Below are positions 25,086 through 34,159 of a stretch of DNA of 64,000 nt, piece after piece; positions within the stretch are counted from its first letter, which is position 1, and each line of letters begins with the position of its first letter. The DNA comes from an uncultured Lachnospiraceae bacterium. Its GTDB lineage: Bacteria > Bacillota > Clostridia > Lachnospirales > Lachnospiraceae. The stretch is from assembly GCA_900542015.1 (NCBI GenBank), contig UQLY01000001.1, positions 186,001-250,000 of the forward strand, in the 5' to 3' direction. The position numbers and the translations under genes are program-made. The notes below the pieces were generated by a model. The model was not told the origin of the DNA, made no database searches, and worked only from the letters and a program-made list of their open reading frames with translations.

Positions 25086-25960
25086 ACCGATTCCTCCCTG
25101 CCGCAGAGCGCTACAAACACATCCTGTAAACTCATGGGTCTAACGTCCACGTCCCTGCCTGCCGGATCAAAGGTTTCCCCGGCTTTTAAAAGCAGTGTCA
25201 CGCCTTTGCTGCGCCCCATTTTTTCGGGATGATGAACCTGTTTTCCCGCGCAGAGCGCGTCTACGTCTTCCGCTCTTCCGCTCACATGCACGCAGCGGTC
25301 CAGCAGCTCCTGCGTCTCTTCCCTGATCAGGATTTTGCCCTTATCCAAAAAGATCACTTCTTCAAACACTTCCGCCGCTTCCTCGATAATATGGGTGGAA
25401 ATCACAAAGGTCCTGCCGGTTTCACTGTACTCATCCAATAAAATCCGGTAAAAATTTTCCCTTGCCACCACGTCAAGACCCGCAGCCGGTTCATCCAGAA
25501 ATGTATATTTCGCCTTGCTCGCCAGCGCGACGATGATCGTTACCATGGACTGCATTCCTTTGGACAGCTTAAAGATCTTCTGTTTGCGGTCCAGTTCAAA
25601 CTCTTCCACGAGCCGGTCCGCCATTTCCTTATCCCAGGACGGGAACAGCATACCCGCGATCTTTAAATATTCCTTCACCTTCAGGGTGTTTTGCACGCCG
25701 TTTACCATATTGCCCACTTCTCTTGAAAAACAAATCTGATCCAGCGCCTTCTGGTTTTCCCACACTCTTTCGCCGTCTAACAGCACCTCTCCCGCGGTTG
25801 CCGGATTTTGCGCGGCGGCGATGGATAACATCGTGGTCTTGCCCGCTCCGTTTCTGCCCACCAGCCCGTATATTTTCCCTTCCTCCAGCGTCAGATTGAG
25901 ATTTTCCAACACTTTCTTTTTCCCGTAATTTTTAAAAATCCCTTTCAGTTCCAGACTCAT
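25082..25960 (-). CDS. ABC-transporter ATPase of YtrA-type operon
   Basis: The 292-residue ATPase has Walker A GLVGRNGAGKTTML (residues about 33-46), signature FKLSKGMQSMV, Walker B KYTFLDEPAAGLD and switch His in VISTHIIEEAAE. The C-terminal 70 residues form the extra domain seen in YtrB/BcrA-like ATPases (RAEDVDAL...RPMSLQDVFVALCG). It lies directly behind the GntR regulator with one base between them and overlaps the next gene. It should power export or flippase-like activity by the two following membrane proteins. Confidence 0.92.
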   Translation of the reverse strand: MSLELKGIFKNYGKKKVLENLNLTLEEGKIYGLVGRNGAGKTTMLSIAAAQNPATAGEVLLDGERVWENQKALDQICFSREVGNMVNGVQNTLKVKEYLKIAGMLFPSWDKEMADRLVEEFELDRKQKIFKLSKGMQSMVTIIVALASKAKYTFLDEPAAGLDVVARENFYRILLDEYSETGRTFVISTHIIEEAAEVFEEVIFLDKGKILIREETQELLDRCVHVSGRAEDVDALCAGKQVHHPEKMGRSKGVTLLLKAGETFDPAGRDVDVRPMSLQDVFVALCGREESV

Positions 25961-26329
25961 TTATTTGCCCTCCTCCGTTTCAATCATGTGTATGAGTTCC
26001 TGCCTGCTGATGCCGAGGCTCCCCGCCTCCTGCAGCAGACTCTTGATAAACCTTTCGTAAAATTCCGCTTTCCTGCCTTCTTTGATTTTTTCTTTTGCAC
26101 CGCTTTGTACAAACATACCGACCCCTCTTTTCTTATACAAAATTCCTTTATCCACCAACAGATTGATGCCCTTAGCCGCCGTAGCCGGATTGATGGTATA
26201 CATCTTCGCCAGCTCGTTCGTGCTCGGGACCCTTTCCTCCTCCATGATAATATCCCTTAAAATATCGTTTTCGATCATTTCGGCAATCTGTATATAAATG
26301 GATTTTTCCTGATTCAGAAGCTCCTTCAT
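25961..26329 (-). CDS. YtrA-subfamily GntR transcriptional regulator
   Basis: The 122-residue protein has a winged HTH (residues about 10-75; IYIQIAEMIENDILRDIIMEEERVPSTNELAKMYTINPATAAKGINLLVDKGILYKKRG) followed by a short C-terminal helix pair instead of a ligand domain. This is the hallmark of the YtrA subfamily, which represses its own ABC operon. AAGGAGG precedes the ATG. The promoter at 26457-26485 contains an inverted repeat suitable for autorepression. Confidence 0.9.
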   Translation of the reverse strand: MKELLNQEKSIYIQIAEMIENDILRDIIMEEERVPSTNELAKMYTINPATAAKGINLLVDKGILYKKRGVGMFVQSGAKEKIKEGRKAEFYERFIKSLLQEAGSLGISRQELIHMIETEEGK

Positions 26330-26456
26330 TTTCTCGTTTCCTCCTTCCTTTCAGCCTGCATCTCATTTTTGCATCCCATTTTTACACAGCACGTTTTCCC
26401 TCTTCCTTTCTCATACGCCCTCTCATATGTTTGTTGGTTCATTACTTGTGTAATCA

Positions 26457-26485
26457 ACCATATCACTAATATAGTATGGTGTCAA
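26457..26485 (-). promoter_or_regulatory. Promoter with overlapping operator of the GntR-ABC operon
   Basis: On the minus strand TTGACA (26480-26485) and TATGGT (26457-26462) are 17 bases apart. ACCATA in the spacer pairs with the TATGGT of the -10 (ACCATA-N12-TATGGT), extended by similar flanks. A dimeric GntR repressor bound here would block RNA polymerase. Confidence 0.65.
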
Positions 26486-26529
26486 CACTAATTTTTATTT
26501 TTCTTTGTTTTTTTCTTTTTTATTTTTTA

Positions 26530-26575
26530 GAAAAAATACGACCCCGGGCAGCCTTCTGCATCTGCCCGGGGTCGT
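26530..26575 (-). terminator. Strong terminator after the YbjQ-like gene
   Basis: TACGACCCCGGGCAG pairs with CTGCCCGGGGTCGTA; on the minus strand it is followed by TTTTTTC. It lies 38 bases after the YbjQ-like stop and separates it from the GntR operon. Confidence 0.9.
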
Positions 26576-26612
26576 AGGTTCCGTTTCTTATGGTCCGTAC
26601 CGACCGTCTGTT

Positions 26613-26927
26613 TTAATTGTTGTACTTTACCGCCGTACCGTAGGCGATGATTTCCGCCGCTCCCTGCATCACGCTCGCGGAGGCGTAACGGACGTTGATG
26701 ACTGCGTCCGCGCCCAGCGCTTCCGCCTCGTCCACCATACGCTTGACCGCCATCTGCCTTGCCTGGTTCATCATTTCCGTATAACCGGCGATCTCGCCGC
26801 CCACCAGCGTCTTAAAGCTTGCCATAATGTCGCGTCCCACATTCTTAGTCATGACCACGTTTCCCTTTACGATTTCCAGCACTTCCAGGTCCTTTCCCGG
26901 AATATAATCAATATTTAACAGCTTCAT
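26613..26927 (-). CDS. YbjQ/UPF0145-family protein
   Basis: The 104-residue protein matches the YbjQ family: LEIVKGNVVMTKNVGRDI, then QMAVKRMVDEAEALGADAVINVRYASASVMQGAAEIIAYGTAV. The family forms a small oligomeric ring, once predicted to bind heavy metals; its function is not established. ATG 26927 has AAGGAGG eight bases upstream, placing its start within the last codons of the MerR gene (20-base overlap), so the two are translationally coupled. A strong terminator follows. Confidence 0.88.
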   Translation of the reverse strand: MKLLNIDYIPGKDLEVLEIVKGNVVMTKNVGRDIMASFKTLVGGEIAGYTEMMNQARQMAVKRMVDEAEALGADAVINVRYASASVMQGAAEIIAYGTAVKYNN

Positions 26928-27555
26928 TTTCTTCTCCTCCTTCAATTTCTTTCATTCTTTCCCGGATCACCGCGATTACTCCGCCGATGACCGCCACCGG
27001 AAACAGCCAGATCACAAACATGACCGGCAGCGGCGGCGCCTCCGTGGGGTCAGCCGCAAACGCCCAGATTAAAAACGCTTCCACAAAAAGCATCAGGGCT
27101 ATAAACGCAAGTCCCGCGCCAAAGGCGGTTCTCTTCTTCCTCTTATCCTGTTCGCTCACATCCACGAACCTCACCCCTTCCCGTTCCATTTTTCCCATCC
27201 GTTCCAGACAGTCGGCGGCGTTCAGAGACTCGTAATACACCTCTTCTTTGGAAAGCATCCTGCACAGCTCGCAGATCTCTTTCAGATTCTTTTCCTCATG
27301 CTCCAGCTTAATCAAATGCCTGTGAAGAGCGTCCTGCAGGGTCAGCTCCCTGTTCTGGATCATTTTGATCTCTTCAATGGGCAGGGAAAGCTTTCTGAGA
27401 AATTTAATCTTTAACAGTGTTTCCACATCTTCCGCCGCATAGTCCCGGTATCCGTTGCCGAGATTGCGCTTGGGCGACAACAAGCCCTCCTGTTCATAAA
27501 AACGGATATTTTTCTTGGTGATCTGCACCTGTTGTTCCACTTCGTTGATTCTCAT
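26908..27555 (-). CDS. MerR-family regulator with C-terminal membrane segments
   Basis: Residues 1-70 are a MerR winged HTH (RINEVEQQVQITKKNIRFYEQEGLLSPKRN). A coiled-coil dimerisation helix follows to about 120. Two hydrophobic segments then appear (FGAGLAFIALMLFVEAFLIWAFAA, VMFVIWLFPVAVIGGVIAVI), making it a membrane-bound regulator. No conserved metal-binding cysteines follow the helix, so a metal sensor is unlikely. Coupling to the YbjQ-like gene suggests they serve one response. Confidence 0.85.
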   Translation of the reverse strand: MRINEVEQQVQITKKNIRFYEQEGLLSPKRNLGNGYRDYAAEDVETLLKIKFLRKLSLPIEEIKMIQNRELTLQDALHRHLIKLEHEEKNLKEICELCRMLSKEEVYYESLNAADCLERMGKMEREGVRFVDVSEQDKRKKRTAFGAGLAFIALMLFVEAFLIWAFAADPTEAPPLPVMFVIWLFPVAVIGGVIAVIRERMKEIEGGEENEAVKY

Positions 27556-27662
27556 GACAAGCCCCTTCCTCTCAAGAACTATATAAAAAATACACCTTCC
27601 ACAAAGTGGAAGGTCAATACTTTTCTTGATTTTTCATTGTACAATTTTTTTGTTTGCTCAAA

Positions 27663-28400
27663 TTACATATAGGGCACGCCGCCGCAGAACAGTCCGCCGC
27701 CCCCGCAGCACAGGTTGCATATCATATTGGCGATGCACAGTTTCATACAAAAATTGTTGCCGCCGCTTACGGGGCTGCCGTATCCCATTCCTCTTGTGGT
27801 ATACCATTGCCCGCCGCTTTGCAGATACTGTAAAAACTGCTGGTATTCCCTGTTGTTCGGCTCCATGTTGATCGCGATCCGGATATGCTCTAACGCCACC
27901 GTCTGATCGCCAAGCCCTGCGTTCGCCACCGCGCTGACATAATAATATCTCGCGTTTTTTTCTTTGACCTGCCCTAACACGTTCATTGCCTCGCGGTACC
28001 TGCCGTTTGCCGCATACCGGTAGGCTGCGTTGATATAAATCGTATCCTCGTCCTCTTCGCCCGCGGTCTGCTGCCCGCCCCGGTTATAACCGAAGCCGCC
28101 GAAATCTCCAAAGCCTCCGAAACCGCCGAAGCCTCCAAAGCCGCCGTAACCGCCCGCGCCATCGTAGCCGCCTGCGCTCTGACCGCCGTAACCGCCCGCG
28201 CCCTGACTGCTCTGGGAACGGTTCATAATCGCCTGATACGCAGCCTGGACCTCCTTAAAACGCTCCTCCGCCTGCTCCTTATTGGGATTATTGACATTGG
28301 CGTCGGGATGGAATTTACGGCTCAGCTTCCGGTATGCTTTTTTGATTTCTTCGTCTGTCGCGTCCCTGGAAACACCAAGGACTTCATAAGGGTCCTTCAT
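27663..28400 (-). CDS. J-domain protein with Gly-rich linker and TPR-like region
   Basis: The 245-residue protein starts with a J domain (residues 1-66; DPYEVLGVSRDATDEEIKKAYRKLSRKFHPDAN, HPD at 31-33). A Gly/Phe/Tyr-rich stretch of short GGFGG-like repeats follows (about 70-110). A TPR-like helical part (about 120-200) and a Gly/Cys-rich hydrophobic tail (CCGGGGLFCGGVPYM) complete it. It lacks the zinc-finger domain of true DnaJ. It is a specialised Hsp70 co-chaperone, client unknown. The tail could bind metal or membrane. It lies downstream of the chemoreceptor remnant. Confidence 0.85.
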   Translation of the reverse strand: MKDPYEVLGVSRDATDEEIKKAYRKLSRKFHPDANVNNPNKEQAEERFKEVQAAYQAIMNRSQSSQGAGGYGGQSAGGYDGAGGYGGFGGFGGFGGFGDFGGFGYNRGGQQTAGEEDEDTIYINAAYRYAANGRYREAMNVLGQVKEKNARYYYVSAVANAGLGDQTVALEHIRIAINMEPNNREYQQFLQYLQSGGQWYTTRGMGYGSPVSGGNNFCMKLCIANMICNLCCGGGGLFCGGVPYM

Positions 28401-28454
28401 ATTTTCTCCTCACTGATAAAATAGTAGCACCCTTATGTTACGCCCTTTTCCGGA

Positions 28455-30199
28455 TTATAATCTGAAAATCTTCATATCGTTTTCCAGAGATTGCGAAAGC
28501 TTCTGCAATCCTTTCGCAGAATCGGCGAGCAGATTGATCGTCGCGTTCAGCTCTTCCATGGAAGCCGTCGTCTCCTGGGTGGAAGCTGCGTTTTCTTCCG
28601 ACAGCGCCGAAAGGTTCTGGATAATATCCACAACGGACACTCTGGATGCGTCACAATCAGATGCCTGTTTATGTATTTGTGCAGTGCCTTCGTTGGAAGC
28701 AACAATTCCTCCGCTGACGGCATCGAATTTCTCTATGGTTTCCACCATCTTTTCCTGCTGAACGCCACATCTTCCCGCAGTTTAGCCATAACGGAAAGGG
28801 TGTTCGCGGAATCCGCGGACAACGTTGCGATAATTTCCGCAATCTGCGCCGCGCTTGCGCTGGATTCCTCGGCGAGCTTCTGAATCTGCGCCGCAACAAC
28901 CGCAAAGCCTTTTCCCGCTTCTCCCGCTCTTGCCGCTTCGATGGAAGCGTTTAAGGAAAGCAGGTTTGTCTCATCGGCGATATCCGTGATCATGCTCAGC
29001 GCTTCTGAAATCGCCGCCACGGATTGATCCGTCTTCTCCACATTTTCAGCGACCCTGCCGATTGCCGCCGTGGTCTGTTCGTTGGAATCCTTTAACATAT
29101 TCATGTTGTTCTGGGCTTCTTCTCCCGCCTTCTGCATCTTTTCGGAAACCCGGTACAGCTCGTTAATGCTCTCTACGATATGCTCGATCTGCTGTCCCAT
29201 ATCGGATACAAGATGGGTCGCCTGTTCCACTTCCTCCGCCTGGGTAACCGCTCCTTTAGAGATTTCTTCCACCGCGCGGCTGACCTCGTCCGTAGAGTTG
29301 CTTGTCTGGCTGGACATTTCCTCAAGCTGGGTTCCCTCTTTCATCAGGGCTCCTGCTGATGTGGAAATATCGGTAATAATTTCCCGCAGTTCCTGAAGGG
29401 TCGTATCTAACGCCCTTGACATGACACCGATTTCATCGGACCGCTTCAATGCTTTTTGATCCACCGCGGCGGTCAGATCCCCTTCGGACAGCCTTACCAG
29501 AATCTTTTCCGTATCCTCAATGGAACGGGTAATCCTCTTAGACGCCCCGATCACGATAAATACCATAACAACCGTAATCAACATGCATAATATCAGAATA
29601 TTTCTTGCCTTCTCTATAATAAACTTATTGATGCTCTGGCTGGATTCGCCTGCAAAAAGCATCCCGACCACTTCTCCGTCGGAATTTTTCAGGGGAAGGT
29701 AATAAGCGTAATAATCTTCTCCGTTGATGATCAGGTCTACCGACTCATATTCCTTTCCCTGCTTTAACACCGCATCCGCCACCTGTTCGGAAGCCTGCGT
29801 CCCGACAATCCTTTTGCCGCTCTGCGTATCGACCAGGGAAGTCGCCATGCGGGTATCGCCGTAAAAGATGGTCACGGCAACGTCCGTTCCTTCCACAAAG
29901 GAATCGATCAGATCCTCGCCGGCGCTGACATTCAGTCCGCCCTTCATCAGCTCGCCCTGATCGTTTAAAGCGTAATCGCCGTCATCCAACGCGTCATACG
30001 CCGCCTTCATACAGTTTGCCGTATTTTTCAGACCTGCCAAAAACTCCTGCTGCATTCCGTCTACAATACTGATAATCGCGTAGACCGTCACAACGGCTGC
30101 AAGTATCACAACCGGTATGATCGACATGCCTAACAGTCTCTGCATCAGGGAAATCTTCTTTCCCTTTTTCTCTTTCTCTTCTGTTACTTCTTCTTTCAT
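28455..30199 (-). pseudogene. Methyl-accepting chemotaxis protein disrupted by a frameshift
   Basis: The first frame (start ATG 30199, after AAGGGGTG) has a membrane helix (about 20-45), an extracellular single-Cache-like sensor (about 45-185), a second helix (about 195-215), a HAMP domain and most of the signalling domain, including the hairpin tip ETNLLSLNASIEAARAGEAGKGFAVVA. It ends abruptly at about 28733 after KLREDVAF. The missing continuation is in the next frame (28455-28748: EKMVETIEKFD...ENAASTQETTASMEELNATI), ending properly. Loss of one base near 28768-28773, turning DVAVQQEK into DVAFSRK, explains it. A sequencing error or slippage site cannot be excluded. No other chemotaxis gene is in the window. 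Confidence 0.85.
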
Positions 30200-30291
30200 T
30201 TCTCCAGTCACCCCTTAGTGCGTATTTGCATACGCCTTTTTTCTACTAAGGTACTATAGCACATTTTCATGAAAAATAACAGAAGCCTGCA

Positions 30292-31116
30292 TTATTTTTT
30301 TCGTTCGGACCTGATCATCTCATATTTGGTCCAGATACCCGAATACAGAATATTCCTCAAAATCTCTATATTTTCAATAATCGGCAGCTTCTCAAACTCC
30401 CTGGCGCAGGAAGACGCGGCAAGGGTCAGAATATCCCTGATCCATTCGTCAAATCCGGGATTTTTGTATTTTTTTAAAAACGGATTAAAGCTCCCTTTTT
30501 TCTCGTCCTTTTCCAAATCGTCGTAAGCGTCCAGAATATAAATAAACCTGCCCAGCATAAAACCGATCTGTTTTACTTCATCCTTCCATTCATCCTCCCG
30601 GTACACAAAGATTTCGGCAAGAATCTTTCCGAAACATCCCGCCAGATAATCAATATCGTCGATCCCTCTGTTTTCCGCTTCGGACAATAGGGTAAACTGC
30701 ATTTCCATTTCGGCGCATTTTTCCGGATATTTCTTTTTCAGCTCCCGGTAAGCCTTCTTCAGCGACGCGCCATAGGCTGCGCGGTCCGCCTTCCTTTCAT
30801 CCTTCCAGTCGTCCATACATTTGTAATAGGTCAAAAGAAGGTTCATATCCGCCGTATATTCCAATATTTCGTTTTCTTTTCTGCTGCGTTTTTCCAGGGG
30901 ATGAAAGACACACTTGCAGGGAAGCTCTCTGGTGTCCGGTTCATACAATCCGGTCAGAAACATTGCCAGAAACGTCAGGTCATAGCTTAGGGAAATCTGC
31001 CCCCGAAGCCCGTACCTGGATTTTAAGGTACGGCAAAGCCCGCAATAATAAGCCATATATTCATCAAATTCCTTAACGCGCAGCTCCGGTTTATTGACGA
31101 TAATATACCCAAACAT
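30292..31116 (-). CDS. DUF5685-family protein with two Asp-rich helices
   Basis: The 274-residue soluble, mostly helical protein has a Cys cluster near the N-terminus (YYCGLCRTL, later CKCVFHP). Two Asp-rich motifs stand about 100 residues apart: YYKCMDDWKDE (about 96-106) and GRFIYILDAYDDLEKDEKKGSFNPF (about 190-214). Their spacing and helical setting recall metal-diphosphate-binding helices of class I isoprenoid synthases, but no such activity is proven for DUF5685. It starts two bases before the zinc-ribbon membrane gene ends, so the pair is an operon. Confidence 0.7.
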   Translation of the reverse strand: MFGYIIVNKPELRVKEFDEYMAYYCGLCRTLKSRYGLRGQISLSYDLTFLAMFLTGLYEPDTRELPCKCVFHPLEKRSRKENEILEYTADMNLLLTYYKCMDDWKDERKADRAAYGASLKKAYRELKKKYPEKCAEMEMQFTLLSEAENRGIDDIDYLAGCFGKILAEIFVYREDEWKDEVKQIGFMLGRFIYILDAYDDLEKDEKKGSFNPFLKKYKNPGFDEWIRDILTLAASSCAREFEKLPIIENIEILRNILYSGIWTKYEMIRSERKK

Positions 31117-31118
31117 GG

Positions 31119-31514
31119 CTAACTCCTTTTGATAAACTCATTTCTGCAGTTGGGACAGGTTATAATAATTTTCCCCTTTCCCTTGGGAATTTTGATTTTC
31201 TGTCCGCATTGTTTGCATTTATAAATATGGTGGGTTTTCCGGATTTTCATTCTGGACTTTTGTTTTTGATAAAACGTCCTGATACCCTTTGTATTGTTAT
31301 AAAACCATACGTTTTGTGCCACGCAGCGGCTGTGGTTGCGGGAAAAGATCCTGGAATAGGCAAAGATCAGCAAAACCCAGGCAAGAAGATTCAATATATG
31401 CGTCCCGGTAAAGGCGTCTAACACCGCCAGCACCAGTGCCGCGACAATCAAAAAATTGGAAAAGCCGTCCATTCCGTATCTGCCCTGCATAAAACGGTAT
31501 ATTTTTTCTTTCAT
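31119..31514 (-). CDS. Small membrane protein with C-terminal zinc ribbon
   Basis: The product of about 131 residues has two hydrophobic helices (SNFLIVAALVLAVLDAF and ILNLLAWVLLIFAYSRIF), a basic linker, and a C-terminal CxxC...CxxC ribbon (YKCKQCGQKI, TCPNCRNEF). ATG 31514 has GGAG seven bases upstream; the frame extends to 31547 without a ribosome site. The ribbon would face the cytoplasm. It precedes the DUF5685 gene, and the two probably act together. The function is unknown. Confidence 0.7.
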   Translation of the reverse strand: MKEKIYRFMQGRYGMDGFSNFLIVAALVLAVLDAFTGTHILNLLAWVLLIFAYSRIFSRNHSRCVAQNVWFYNNTKGIRTFYQKQKSRMKIRKTHHIYKCKQCGQKIKIPKGKGKIIITCPNCRNEFIKRS

Positions 31515-31624
31515 ATAATCACTCCGTGTTTTTGATATCATGTGCATTATATACCCGAAAAAACGGAATAGAAAGCCTCTCCGAAAAGATTTAAGGAAGA
31601 TTTCATGGTTTGTTTGGAAGATTT

Positions 31625-32977
31625 TTAGGAAAAGTAATTTTCTTTCTCAAAATGCTCCTTTAACGCCGTCAGGGACGGAAAAATGCGGTACGCAAGCTCC
31701 TCCATTTCCGGCGTGGGTTCGGACAGGTCGGGAACCATAACGGGCTTCATACCCGCCCGGTAAGCGGAGCGAATTCCGTTGTAGGAGTCCTCAACGGCAA
31801 AGGCGTTCGCCGGATTCACGCCGAGGCTTTCGCACGCTTTTAAGAAAATATCCGGTTCCGGTTTGCTCCTGTTTACCATATCCCCGCAGATTACCCGGTC
31901 AAAATAATGCAGCAGACCGCCTTCCTCCAGTTCGCGCAGGACAACCTCCCTGCGGGTGGACGAAGCCAGGGCGATTTTGACCCGTTTCTGTCTCAGATAC
32001 TCCAAAAGCTCTTTGACGCCCGGCTTTTGCGGCAGCTTTCCGCCTGCGGCGCGTTCGTGGAACAACGCGGACATCTCCTTCTTATAAGCGTCATAGGGAA
32101 AATTCTCTCCGTACCGGCGAAGCATCAGTTCCCTTGTCAGCGCCGCGTTGATGCCAAGGCATTCATGGCACGCCTCCTCGATATTGGGAATCCCGTATTT
32201 TTCAGCCACTACCTGCCAGCACTCGATGACCAGTTTTTCCGAATCAAAGATAACGCCGTCCATATCAAAGACAACGGCTTCCATTTTTTCTTTTTCATAA
32301 ATCAAGAGTAAAGCCCCCTCTCCCACGGAAACCCTGCTTTCCTTTCCGATAAAGGCATTGCTGACTCCCAACGCCTTTTGGTTTGACAGGTTTCCGCTGT
32401 ATTCGTATTTCAAGCCTTCTATTTTCACTTCCTTCGCCTCATCCGATAAAGAAATCACGGACAAAAAGCCGCTCATGCTCCGGGAAAAAGCCTTTACGCC
32501 CCGGTACAGGACCTCCGCCTGCATACGCTCCGCAATCATGCGGATATGGCAGCCCTGCCGTTCGGACCGGAGCATAAGCTGAATATTCGCCATGGTGTGG
32601 GAGAAACGGTCTCCGCCCATTCCTCCGAACATCAGTATTTCTTCGCAGCCCGCTTCCCGCGCCTTGGCGACGGCAAGCGCCATATCCGTATCGTCCTTTT
32701 GTACCGGCACGCGAAGAATCCTTTCCGTGGGCAGCGCTGTCCTGTCTCCGGGCGCCGCTTTTGCGGAATCCATATCGCCGATCCAGTAATCCGGCAGGAT
32801 GCCTTCCTCCCAAAAGAAATCCATGCCGCCGTCCACCGCTATGACTATGGTTTCGCGGCGCTTCTTGCCCAAGAGAAGCTCCTCCAGGAACCCCCGCTCT
32901 TCTCCCAAGGGCGCCGCTCCCACAAGGACGCCCGTTTTCTGCTCCGTTTTCTGTTCCTTCTTATGATTTGTTTCCAT
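31625..32977 (-). CDS. Thiamine pyrophosphokinase fused to a HAD-superfamily phosphatase
   Basis: Residues about 15-228 are thiamine pyrophosphokinase: VIAVDGGMDFFWEEGILPDYWIGDMDS, then KDDTDMALAVAKA, GGMGGDRFSHTMANI and a C-terminal beta-sandwich ending SVGEGALLLIYEKE. Residues about 232-450 are a subfamily IA HAD hydrolase of the beta-phosphoglucomutase type: AVVFDMDGVIFDSE with both nucleophile Asp residues, ASSTRREV and KPEPDIFLKA. No stop codon or ribosome site exists at the junction, so this is a true fused frame. The first half makes thiamine diphosphate; the second may act on a thiamine or sugar phosphate. It overlaps the acyltransferase gene end by 17 bases. Confidence 0.88.
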   Translation of the reverse strand: METNHKKEQKTEQKTGVLVGAAPLGEERGFLEELLLGKKRRETIVIAVDGGMDFFWEEGILPDYWIGDMDSAKAAPGDRTALPTERILRVPVQKDDTDMALAVAKAREAGCEEILMFGGMGGDRFSHTMANIQLMLRSERQGCHIRMIAERMQAEVLYRGVKAFSRSMSGFLSVISLSDEAKEVKIEGLKYEYSGNLSNQKALGVSNAFIGKESRVSVGEGALLLIYEKEKMEAVVFDMDGVIFDSEKLVIECWQVVAEKYGIPNIEEACHECLGINAALTRELMLRRYGENFPYDAYKKEMSALFHERAAGGKLPQKPGVKELLEYLRQKRVKIALASSTRREVVLRELEEGGLLHYFDRVICGDMVNRSKPEPDIFLKACESLGVNPANAFAVEDSYNGIRSAYRAGMKPVMVPDLSEPTPEMEELAYRIFPSLTALKEHFEKENYFS

Positions 32978-34145
32978 GCGCTTCCCTCCCGGACGCTGTC
33001 TGGCGCCGCACTTTTTCGCACCGCTCTTTTTTGTACCGCTCTTTTCCTTTTCCTAACAGCCATTTGATCAACAGCGGCACGCCCACCGCTCCCAGCACAT
33101 AGCAGAAAGCATATTCCTGCACGCCGCCCGGACGGTACAAATACCAGATATCGCCAAAAAAGGCGTTCCAATCAAAATCCGCGAACCATCCGAACAGCCG
33201 GTTACACCCGGCAAAAAAGCATTTTACCGCAAGGATGCCCGCAAACTGGTGGATCATGATTTCCCAGGTGCTTCTGCCCAGAACCGCCATTGGTTTACAT
33301 AACTCAAACCCTTCCGCAAGCATCTGCGATACCTTCAACCAGAACAGGATTCCCACAAAGCCCGCCAAATAGGTTGCCGCCACGCCGAAGGGATAATCGC
33401 AGGAAGCCGGTATGGCGTAAACCGTCCTGCCAAACCGCGTGTTTAACAGCAGCGAAATCAAAAGACAGCTTCCCAGACAAATCCACGAAGGCGCTTTTTG
33501 ATAGCTTTTTTCCAAAAAATCCCGATACAGCATTCCTCCGGCGTAAAAGGGCATAAAATATAAAATCCGGAATATCGGATACAAATTGCTCTCATGGTAT
33601 CCGTGCCCCGCCAGATAGACGCCGGTCAGCCCCGCGGCAATAAATAAAAGCTGTAAGATCCGGCCCGTTACCACAGGCTTACCGAGCCGGTCAGATAGCA
33701 GCTTCCCCGCCGCGTATAAAAACTGTACCATAAAAAACGGGAACACAAACCAACTGCCCAGATTCAATACATACAGATTTTCACTGTTAATGGGAAACAA
33801 AAGCAGATTGCGGAGGTTAAAGGGTTCGCCGAAGGTAAACCCGCACCGTTTCATCACCAGAAGCGCCAGCCCGTAAAACAGGTTCCAAAGCCACAGGGGA
33901 ACCAGCAGTTTTTTAACCTTTTGCCCCAGATACTCCAAAGGATGTTCCAGTTTTTCGCTCCGGAAAAAGTAACCGGAGCCGAATACGAATATGGCAAGAT
34001 GAAATGCGCCGAAATTCATCCAGTTTGACAGCATGGTAAGCCCGCCGCTGTCGCAATGGCTTAGGACCACAAATAAAATACCGAAGCCGTACAAATACCG
34101 AAACTGCAGATTTTCAGTTGTTTGCGTTTTATTTTTTCCGCTCAT
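32961..34145 (-). CDS. Acyltransferase-3-family membrane protein
   Basis: The 394-residue protein has about ten membrane helices and the acyltransferase-3 layout: LQFRYLYGFGILFVVLSHCD (the usual catalytic His near residue 30), FGAFHLAIFVFGSGYFF, then repeated hydrophobic segments and WEIMIHQFAGILAVKCFF near the end. Members transfer acetyl groups from cytoplasmic donors to extracytoplasmic glycans. It diverges from a second family member (34231) across an overlapping promoter region and lies in a surface-acylation neighbourhood. The acceptor is unknown. Confidence 0.82.
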   Translation of the reverse strand: MSGKNKTQTTENLQFRYLYGFGILFVVLSHCDSGGLTMLSNWMNFGAFHLAIFVFGSGYFFRSEKLEHPLEYLGQKVKKLLVPLWLWNLFYGLALLVMKRCGFTFGEPFNLRNLLLFPINSENLYVLNLGSWFVFPFFMVQFLYAAGKLLSDRLGKPVVTGRILQLLFIAAGLTGVYLAGHGYHESNLYPIFRILYFMPFYAGGMLYRDFLEKSYQKAPSWICLGSCLLISLLLNTRFGRTVYAIPASCDYPFGVAATYLAGFVGILFWLKVSQMLAEGFELCKPMAVLGRSTWEIMIHQFAGILAVKCFFAGCNRLFGWFADFDWNAFFGDIWYLYRPGGVQEYAFCYVLGAVGVPLLIKWLLGKGKERYKKERCEKVRRQTASGREAHGNKS

Positions 34146-34159
34146 AAGATTCCTTTTGA

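Noticed and set aside
30222..30245. Hairpin GCGTAT/ATACGC followed by T6 on the plus strand
   Set aside because: No plus-strand gene precedes it; it lies in the leader of the minus-strand chemoreceptor and may be chance.
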